From Streptomyces venezuelae ATCC 10712 (GTDB taxonomy: Bacteria > Actinomycetota > Actinomycetes > Streptomycetales > Streptomycetaceae), in the NCBI RefSeq assembly GCF_008639165.1, contig NZ_CP029197.1, forward strand, positions 310,001 to 374,000: 64,000 nt of DNA. The letters run 5' to 3'. How positions within the stretch are numbered: the first letter of the stretch is position 1; each line of letters begins with the position of its first letter. A program made the translations under genes and the position numbers. Below are positions 59,152 through 64,000 of the stretch, piece after piece. The notes under the pieces were generated by a model, which had not been told where the DNA came from, did not search any database, and saw nothing but the letters and a program-made list of their open reading frames with translations.

Positions 59152-59195
59152 GCGGGGGCCGGCCGGATCACATGTCTGATCCGGCCGGCCCCCGC
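59152..59195. terminator. Perfect 19-bp bidirectional terminator
   Basis: Bases 59152-59170 (GCGGGGGCCGGCCGGATCA) pair exactly with 59177-59195 across the loop CATGTC. It sits 11 bases after the discoidin-protein stop and before the convergent beta-propeller gene. It is the strongest hairpin seen in the window. Confidence 0.8.
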
Positions 59196-59234
59196 TGTCG
59201 GTCTTTCGGCGTCGCTCGCCGACGGGCGCTCGCC

Positions 59235-60524
59235 TCAACTCCCGCTGGGGCCCGTCCAGTCGGCGGGGACGCGAGCGAGGCGGACGCGCTGCGGGTGGTC
59301 GCCGACGGCCACGGACGCCACGCGCTGCCCGGTGGCGAAGTCGATCGCGGTGACCCGGTCGGCTCCGCTCTCGGAGATGACGCAGGAGCGGCCGTCGCCG
59401 CTCACGGTCGCCCAGTACGGCTTGGACGCCTCGACGCGCGGGCCCTCCTGGAGGGACTCGCGGTCGACGACCATCGCGTAGTCGTCCATCGTCCCCGCGA
59501 CGCAGAGCTTGGCGCCGTCGGGGCTCATCGAAAGGCCGTGGTGACGCGAGTCATTGACCCAGGTGGTCCGGTCGGGGTCGGTCTTCGGGTTGCCCGGCAG
59601 GACCTTCGCCCGGGTGATGCGGTCGGCCTCGATGTCGTACTCCAGGAAGCCGTTGTAGAAGGAGACCTGGAAGTAGAGCTTCTTCTCGTCCGGGGTGAAG
59701 GCGACGGGGCGGACGGCGTCGGAGAGGTCCTTGCGGCCGAAGGCGTCGAGGCGCTCGCGCATGTCGATGACCCGGACGGTCTTGAAGGTCGTGGCGTCGA
59801 CGACAGTGATGCGCCGGTCGCCCTTGGTCCAGTCGAGCCAAGGGGCGTCGAGGGCGGTGGTGACCTCGCCGATGGACATGTTCCACAGCAGCCCGTCGGA
59901 GGTGAAGACGTTCTCGTGGGGCTTGTCGCCGGTCTTGAACGAGCCGAGCTCACGGCCGGTGGCGACGTCGAGGACGTGCACGGTGTTGGCGGTGGAGGCG
60001 GAGACCGCCACCCGGGTGCCGTCGGGCGAGACGGCCATGTGGTCGGCGCGGTAACCGGCCACCGGGAAGCGCCAGTTGATCCGGCCGGTGCGCAGGTCGA
60101 GCGAGACGACGTCGGCGAAGCTGGGCCGGGAGACGACCATGGAGGAGCCGTCGGGGGACGCGTACATGTCGTCGACGAACTGGTCGTGCCCCTCCCCCGG
60201 TCCGCTGCGGACGCCGAGGAAGAAGGCGAGCTTGACGGGGTTCAGATAGATCTCGCGGAGGCGTTCCTCCTTGTCGGGGATGACGTTGAGGCGGCCGATG
60301 CGTTCGAAGTCGCCCTGGGAGGCGATGACGTCGGCCGTTCCGTCCCAGTTGTTGCCGACGAACATCGCCTCGCGGAGCCCGGTCCCGGCGCTCGCGTCGC
60401 GGGCGCCGGGCGCCTCGGGCACGGCGGAGCCGGTGCCGGCCGCGGTGGCGACGAGGGCCACGGCGACCGCGAGGGCGGCGGCGAGGCGGCGGGGACGGGT
60501 GGGCGAGGTGCGGGGAGAGGGCAT
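59235..60524 (-). CDS. Exported YncE-like beta-propeller protein
   Basis: 429 residues. Signal peptide RRLAAALAVAVALVATAAGTGSA, then repeated propeller blades: DDMYASPDGSSMVVSRPSFADVVSLDLRTGR, HMAVSPDGTRVAVSASTANTVHVLDVATGREL, SMSPDGAKLCVAGTMDDYAMVVD and ATVSGDGRSCVISESGADRVTAIDFATGQRV. This is the YncE/lactonase-like propeller family; many bind ligands or DNA rather than being enzymes. ATG at 60524 follows GGAG within 6-8 bases. It is convergent with the discoidin protein gene. Confidence 0.85.
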   Translation of the reverse strand: MPSPRTSPTRPRRLAAALAVAVALVATAAGTGSAVPEAPGARDASAGTGLREAMFVGNNWDGTADVIASQGDFERIGRLNVIPDKEERLREIYLNPVKLAFFLGVRSGPGEGHDQFVDDMYASPDGSSMVVSRPSFADVVSLDLRTGRINWRFPVAGYRADHMAVSPDGTRVAVSASTANTVHVLDVATGRELGSFKTGDKPHENVFTSDGLLWNMSIGEVTTALDAPWLDWTKGDRRITVVDATTFKTVRVIDMRERLDAFGRKDLSDAVRPVAFTPDEKKLYFQVSFYNGFLEYDIEADRITRAKVLPGNPKTDPDRTTWVNDSRHHGLSMSPDGAKLCVAGTMDDYAMVVDRESLQEGPRVEASKPYWATVSGDGRSCVISESGADRVTAIDFATGQRVASVAVGDHPQRVRLARVPADWTGPSGS

Positions 60525-60725
60525 GCGGGGCTCCTTCTTCCTGCTCGTGGAGTGGGCTTACCCGAAGTAACCATGAGCATGACAACCCTCGCAAGACCTT
60601 GTCCGGACGCTTGTCCCGGACGCTCGCCCCGGTCACCGCCCGGGCCTCTCGCACCACCCCTCGTCCCGCACCGGCGCGCGGTAGGAGATCATGGACTCCG
60701 GAACCCAGAAGGGACGGAACGGACG

Positions 60726-61430
60726 ATGAGGCACCGCAGTGTCGCCGACCTGATGACGCCGACCGCGGTGGCGGTGCAGCCCGGGACGTCTTTCAAGGAG
60801 ATCGCGCGACTCCTCGACGAGTACGGCATCACCGCCGTCCCGGTGGTCGACGATGAGCACCGGCCCGTGGGCGTGGTCTCCGAGGCCGATCTGCTGCGCC
60901 GCCACACGGCCAAGGACGGGCCGAGCACCGCCGAGGCCATGATGTCCAGCCCGGTCGTCACCGCCCGGCCCTCCTGGACGGCGGTCGAGGCGGCCCGCCT
61001 CATGGAGCGGCACCGAGTGAAGCGGCTGCCGGTCGTGGACGCGGACGGACGGCTGATCGGCGTGCTGAGCCGCAGCGATCTGCTCCAGCTGTTCCTGCGG
61101 CGGGACCGCTCGATCCAGGAGGAGATCCGCGAGGACGTCGTCGTCCGCATCCTGCGCCTCTCCCCCTCCGCCGTACACATCGACGTCGACGAGGGCCGGG
61201 TGACCCTCAGCGGCACCCTGGACCGCCCCGGCATCGGCCCCATCCTGGTCCGGCTGTGCGAGACGGTGGACGGGGTGGTGGAGGTCGAGGACCGGCTGAC
61301 GTACGAGGAGGGGGAGGAAACGGCGCCGGGGCCGGGGCTGGGGTCGGAACCGGGACCGGGGCCGGGGTCGGGGTCGGGGTCGGAACCGGGACCGGGGTCG
61401 GAACCGGGTCCGGAGGGCGGGGCGGTCTAG
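60726..61430 (+). CDS. Two-CBS plus BON domain protein with Gly/Pro/Ser tail
   Basis: 234 residues. CBS1 (VADLMTPTAVAVQPGTSFKEIARLLDEYGITAVPVVDDEHRPVGVVSEADLLRR), CBS2 (MMSSPVVTARPSWTAVEAARLMERHRVKRLPVVDADGRLIGVLSRSDLLQLF) and BON (SIQEEIREDVVVRILRLSPSAVHIDVDEGRVTLSGTLD, VVEVEDRLTY). CBS pairs bind AMP, ATP or similar nucleotides; BON domains often bind membranes or polymers. The C-terminus is a low-complexity run of GSEPGPG units. Similar proteins are hypoxia or dormancy genes in actinobacteria. ATG at 60726 follows GGGACGGAACGG. No clear promoter was found in the 201-base divergent gap. Confidence 0.9.
   Translation: MRHRSVADLMTPTAVAVQPGTSFKEIARLLDEYGITAVPVVDDEHRPVGVVSEADLLRRHTAKDGPSTAEAMMSSPVVTARPSWTAVEAARLMERHRVKRLPVVDADGRLIGVLSRSDLLQLFLRRDRSIQEEIREDVVVRILRLSPSAVHIDVDEGRVTLSGTLDRPGIGPILVRLCETVDGVVEVEDRLTYEEGEETAPGPGLGSEPGPGPGSGSGSEPGPGSEPGPEGGAV
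61341..61397. repeat. Direct repeats encoding the GSEPGPG tail
   Basis: A 21-base unit (GGGTCGGAACCGGGACCGGGG minus its last base at each quoted end) occurs at 61341-61361 and 61377-61397, with GGGTCG hexamers between. It encodes the acidic Gly/Pro tail of the CBS-BON protein and is likely unstable in length. Confidence 0.6.
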
Positions 61431-61461
61431 CGCTCCGGCCGAAGCGCGCCCGGTGAGCCCG

Positions 61462-62187
61462 TCACCAGGGCACGGTGCCGCCGTCGTCGAAGAATCCGCC
61501 GGTCGGTCCGTCGTCCGGCAGGGTCGCGAGGTGGATCGCGATCGCCGCGCCCTGGCGTGGGGTGCGGACACCCTGGAAACCGTTGAGGTCGGTGGCGGTG
61601 TAGCCGGGACAGCCGGAGTTGACCAGGATGCCGGTGTCGCCCAGTTCCTTGGCGTAGTGGACGGTGACGGCGTTGAGGAAGGTCTTGGACGCCGAGTACG
61701 CGACCAGGGCCGGGCCCATGTCGATGCCGGGCGTGGTCTGCAGGACGAGCGAGCCGACGCTGCTGGCCATGTTCACGATCCGCGCCGACGCCGAGCCGCG
61801 CAGCAGCGGCAGCATCGCGTTGGTGACGCGGATGACCCCGATCACGTTGGTCTCCACCACGGCCCGGACGGTCGCGGGATCGACCGTGGTCGGCGTCTGC
61901 GGCATCCCGCCGGTGATCGCGGCGTTGTTGACCAGGACGTCGAGCCCGCCGGCCCGGTCGGCGATCAGCTCGGCCGCGGCGACCGCACTCGTCTCGTCCG
62001 CCACGTCGAGCGGAACGCCGAACGCGTCGGTCCCGCCCGCGCGCAGCTTCTCCACCGCCGTGTCGCGACGCTGCTTGTCCCGCGCGCCCACACCGACTCG
62101 CCAGCCGAGGGAGCCCAGGCCCGCCGCGATCTCGTAACCGATTCCCTTGTTCGCGCCGGTGACCAGCGCGATCCTCTGTGCACTCAT
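61462..62187 (-). CDS. Short-chain dehydrogenase/reductase, carbonyl reductase-like
   Basis: 241 residues. Classical SDR: cofactor motif VTGANKGIGYEIA (TGxxxGxG), LDVLVNNAAI, catalytic Ser in VNMASSVGSL and YSASK (Tyr and Lys). VTGANKGIGYEIAAGL and the short length match carbonyl reductase/menthol-dehydrogenase-like enzymes that use NADPH. Substrate unknown. It diverges from a LysR regulator gene, with a T-N11-A site in between, so it is the probable target. A weak -10-like CACGCT stands 7 bases before the ATG. Confidence 0.92.
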   Translation of the reverse strand: MSAQRIALVTGANKGIGYEIAAGLGSLGWRVGVGARDKQRRDTAVEKLRAGGTDAFGVPLDVADETSAVAAAELIADRAGGLDVLVNNAAITGGMPQTPTTVDPATVRAVVETNVIGVIRVTNAMLPLLRGSASARIVNMASSVGSLVLQTTPGIDMGPALVAYSASKTFLNAVTVHYAKELGDTGILVNSGCPGYTATDLNGFQGVRTPRQGAAIAIHLATLPDDGPTGGFFDDGGTVPW

Positions 62188-62246
62188 GTCGTCGAGCGTG
62201 CTGCGGACCGGGGCGGGACGTCCAAGACCGGTTGGGTGGGCGGTGA

Positions 62247-62259
62247 TACCGCGCGGATA
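62247..62259. promoter_or_regulatory. LysR box T-N11-A
   Basis: TACCGCGCGGATA has the T-N11-A form of LysR-family sites and contains the perfect palindrome CCGCGCGG. It lies between the divergent SDR and LysR genes, 60 bases from the SDR start and 33 from the LysR start. Confidence 0.5.
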
Positions 62260-62291
62260 TCGGTCGTGATGAGCGCCGTTACGATGGCGCG

Positions 62292-63131
62292 GTGGAGACG
62301 CGGGAGCTACGGTATTTCGTCGCCGTCGCCGAGGAGTTGAACTTCGGTCGGGCGGCGCAGCGGCTCGCCATGGCACAACCACCGCTCTCGCGGGCGATCC
62401 AGCAGCTCGAGCGGCGGCTCGGAGTGGTCCTGCTGCACCGCACCGCTCGCGGCGTCTCCCTGACCGAGGCGGGGTCGGTTCTCCTGCGGGAGGGCCGGGC
62501 CGCGCTCGACGCGGTCGAAGCCGCCGAGCGCCGCACCCGCCGCGCGGCTGCCGGACCGCCCGGCGTGGTGCTGGCCACGAAGGCCGGGGCCTCCAGCGAA
62601 CTGCTGTCGAAGCTGCTGGACGCCTACGCCGCCGAGCCCGGCGCGGTCGCCGTCGAGGTGCTGCTGTGCGGGCCCGGCGAGCAGGAGCGTCTGCTGCGCG
62701 ACGGGCGGGCCGACGTCGCCCTGCTCCAGCGGCCCTTCGACACGACGGCCGGACTCGACACCGAGGACCTGCACACCGAGCGGCAGATGGTGGTCCTGCC
62801 CGCGGGGCACCCGTCGGCCGGCCGCACCCATCTGTCGATGGCGGAGGTCACCGCCTTGACGGACCTGCCGCTGCCCCGCTGGCCGCGACGGGACGGGAGT
62901 TGTCCCGAAGGACCCGGCCCGCGGGTGCGCGACCACACCCAGCTGTTCCAGCTGATCGCGCTCGGCCGCGCCTGCGCCGTCGTGCCCGAGTCCCTCCGTG
63001 CTCACCTGCGCGGCGATCACGCGACGGTCCCGGTGCCGGACGCGCCGCCCGTCACCACCGTCATCGCCTGGCCGCCGCACAGCAGGTCTCAAGCGGTGGC
63101 GGCCCTCGTCCGCACCGCGACCCGCCTCTAG
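62292..63131 (+). CDS. LysR-family transcriptional regulator
   Basis: 279 residues. N-terminal ELRYFVAVAEELNFGRAAQRLAMAQPPLSRAIQQLERRLGVVLLHRTARGVSLTEAG is a textbook LysR helix-turn-helix. The effector domain is slightly short. GTG at 62292 has TACGAT (62280-62285) ending 6 bases before it, so it is probably leaderless. Divergent from the SDR gene, which it likely controls. Confidence 0.94.
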   Translation: METRELRYFVAVAEELNFGRAAQRLAMAQPPLSRAIQQLERRLGVVLLHRTARGVSLTEAGSVLLREGRAALDAVEAAERRTRRAAAGPPGVVLATKAGASSELLSKLLDAYAAEPGAVAVEVLLCGPGEQERLLRDGRADVALLQRPFDTTAGLDTEDLHTERQMVVLPAGHPSAGRTHLSMAEVTALTDLPLPRWPRRDGSCPEGPGPRVRDHTQLFQLIALGRACAVVPESLRAHLRGDHATVPVPDAPPVTTVIAWPPHSRSQAVAALVRTATRL

Positions 63132-63207
63132 GGCTTGTCCGCCGCCAGCCCGTGTCCGCCGCTAGGTCGCGTCCGCCGCGGGCCAGGTGGGACTTTCCGG
63201 TCGTGGC

Positions 63208-63507
63208 CTAGGTGACCGCCTCCGGCCAGCCGTAGCCGGGGCCGGTGTGTTGGGGGACGGTCCCCGCGCCCACCGCCTCCATCTCCCTGTTCGCCTCGCG
63301 CATCAGCTTTCCTGCCAGGTCCTTCATCGCGCGGCTCGCGGCGAGCTCGTCACCGATCGCCGGGACGTCCACGTCCGCCGGGTTGCACCGGGCGGAGCCG
63401 TGGCCCGTGAGGTTCGAATTGCCGGTGAGGAGTCGGGCCTCGGCCTTGGTGGTCCCGTCCTCCTCGACCAGTTCCACGCCGACGGTCCACTCCAGGGTGC
63501 GGCTCAT
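63208..63507 (-). CDS. DUF1876 domain protein
   Basis: 99 residues. The sequence SRTLEWTVGVELVEEDGTTKAEARLLTG, GHGSARCNPADVDVPAIGDELAASRAMKDLAGKLM matches DUF1876, a small dsRBD-like alpha/beta fold of actinobacteria with unknown role. GAGGAGG lies 6-7 bases before the ATG. It stands alone, 76 bases from the convergent LysR gene and with 108 bases to the next gene, where nothing else is seen. Confidence 0.85.
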   Translation of the reverse strand: MSRTLEWTVGVELVEEDGTTKAEARLLTGNSNLTGHGSARCNPADVDVPAIGDELAASRAMKDLAGKLMREANREMEAVGAGTVPQHTGPGYGWPEAVT

Positions 63508-63615
63508 GGTCTGCCTCCTCGCACAGCCGGCCGCGCGCGACCGAGGCGCGGCCCCTTTCCACCTCCAGGATCCATCGGCCGGGGCGCCGACGCACGGGGG
63601 CGGCGGCAGGGGCGG

Positions 63616-64000
63616 TCAGGGGGCGCGGAAGAGCCGGGGGAAACGAGGGGCGAGCCAGGGTTTGCGGCCCCAGCCGAGCGCCTTGCCGCGGGCGATCACC
63701 GGCCATGGGTCGGCCCGGCCGAGGCCCAGGAGGAGGAAGGCGACCGGCTCGGTGAGGATGGTGCAGTCCGGCCGGGCGGGCGGCGCGTGGCTGACCTCGA
63801 CCGTGCCGTCCGTGACGGCGACGCCGAAGGCCGGGCCACCGCGGAGCCGTACCGCGAACCGGGCCGTCAGTCCGGCGACGGCGGCGGGGTCCGTCACCCG
63901 GGGCATCGCCTCCCTCATGAACGGCAGCGTCAGCTCGACCCGGTGCGCGTCCAGCATGTGGGGGCGGCCGAGGGCGAGGGCCAGGTCGTAGCCGTGGCCG
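63616..64000 (-). CDS. Maleylpyruvate isomerase/SCP2-like protein, 5' end cut by window edge
   Basis: The frame is open to the window end; 128 residues are seen. Bases before 63957 add GHGYDLALALGRPH, which is the closing metal-ligand helix (HGYD) of the mycothiol-dependent maleylpyruvate isomerase N-domain. The rest (LPFMREAMPRV, AVRLRGGPAFGVAVTDGTVEV, PDCTILTEPVAFLLLGLGR) looks like the SCP2-type C-terminal domain found on these proteins. Role: a mycothiol-dependent transferase or isomerase; substrate unknown. Confidence 0.72.
   Translation of the reverse strand, partial: GHGYDLALALGRPHMLDAHRVELTLPFMREAMPRVTDPAAVAGLTARFAVRLRGGPAFGVAVTDGTVEVSHAPPARPDCTILTEPVAFLLLGLGRADPWPVIARGKALGWGRKPWLAPRFPRLFRAP

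Overview
This window looks like a chromosomal segment of a Streptomyces or close relative. GC is very high, third codon positions are strongly G/C, and only one TTA codon was noticed in the called genes on a by-eye scan. Streptophobe-type, DUF6777, DUF1876, AfsR-like and MpaB-like families are present. About 54 genes were called, two of them cut by the window edges, plus one gene remnant. I saw no rRNA, tRNA, CRISPR, insertion sequence or prophage, and no gene-free stretch longer than about 300 bases. Many convergent gene pairs are separated by GC-rich hairpins, and about a dozen genes appear to be leaderless, with a -10 box 6-7 bases before the start codon.

Left part (1-20.7 kb): the 3' end of a penicillin acylase family gene; a Ca2+/H+ antiporter; a MarR remnant beside an exported SRPBCC protein that carries the TTA codon and faces a TetR regulator; a GNAT acetyltransferase; an MFS carrier; an AI-2E family membrane protein; a DHA2-type exporter; a translationally coupled nitronate monooxygenase and acyl-CoA synthetase; two exported hydrolases (a Tat-type serine hydrolase and a sialidase with a LamG-like domain); an alpha/beta hydrolase; a LysR regulator; and the threonine-catabolic pair tdh-kbl.

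Middle part (20.8-42 kb): a phytoene-desaturase-like oxidoreductase; a Ser/Thr kinase with TPR repeats whose start overlaps an MpaB-type oxygenase gene; a MerR regulator diverging from an imine-reductase-like gene; an acyl-CoA dehydrogenase with a KstR-type operator; a siderophore-interacting protein; a large AfsR/SARP-type regulator with a codon-usage patch; a PAS-GAF-SpoIIE-HATPase phosphatase; a PHP-domain protein; an aldehyde dehydrogenase; a ThuA protein; a DUF3626 protein; a class II aldolase; and a TetR regulator.

Most interesting region (42.1-47.0 kb): a leaderless operon for a double-FHA ABC transporter (Rv1747 type), an SH3b-like protein carrying five PT(Q/H)xV motifs, and a Ser/Thr kinase, followed by a 53-residue membrane protein with its own ECF-like promoter. 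All five threonines have Val at +3, the residue type FHA domains favour, so a kinase / phospho-threonine adaptor / FHA-transporter circuit is a testable inference.

Right part (47-64 kb): a streptophobe membrane protein and a divergent DUF6777 surface protein; a MocR regulator with a palindrome at its promoter; an FBP (FusB-like zinc finger) protein; a likely glutarate-catabolic locus (glutaryl-CoA dehydrogenase, CaiB/BaiF CoA-transferase, GntR regulator and shared operator); a DEDDh exonuclease; a TetR regulator; an exported metal-hydrolase-like protein with a discoidin domain; a beta-propeller protein; a CBS-BON protein; an SDR/LysR divergent pair; a DUF1876 protein; and the end of a maleylpyruvate-isomerase/SCP2-like gene.
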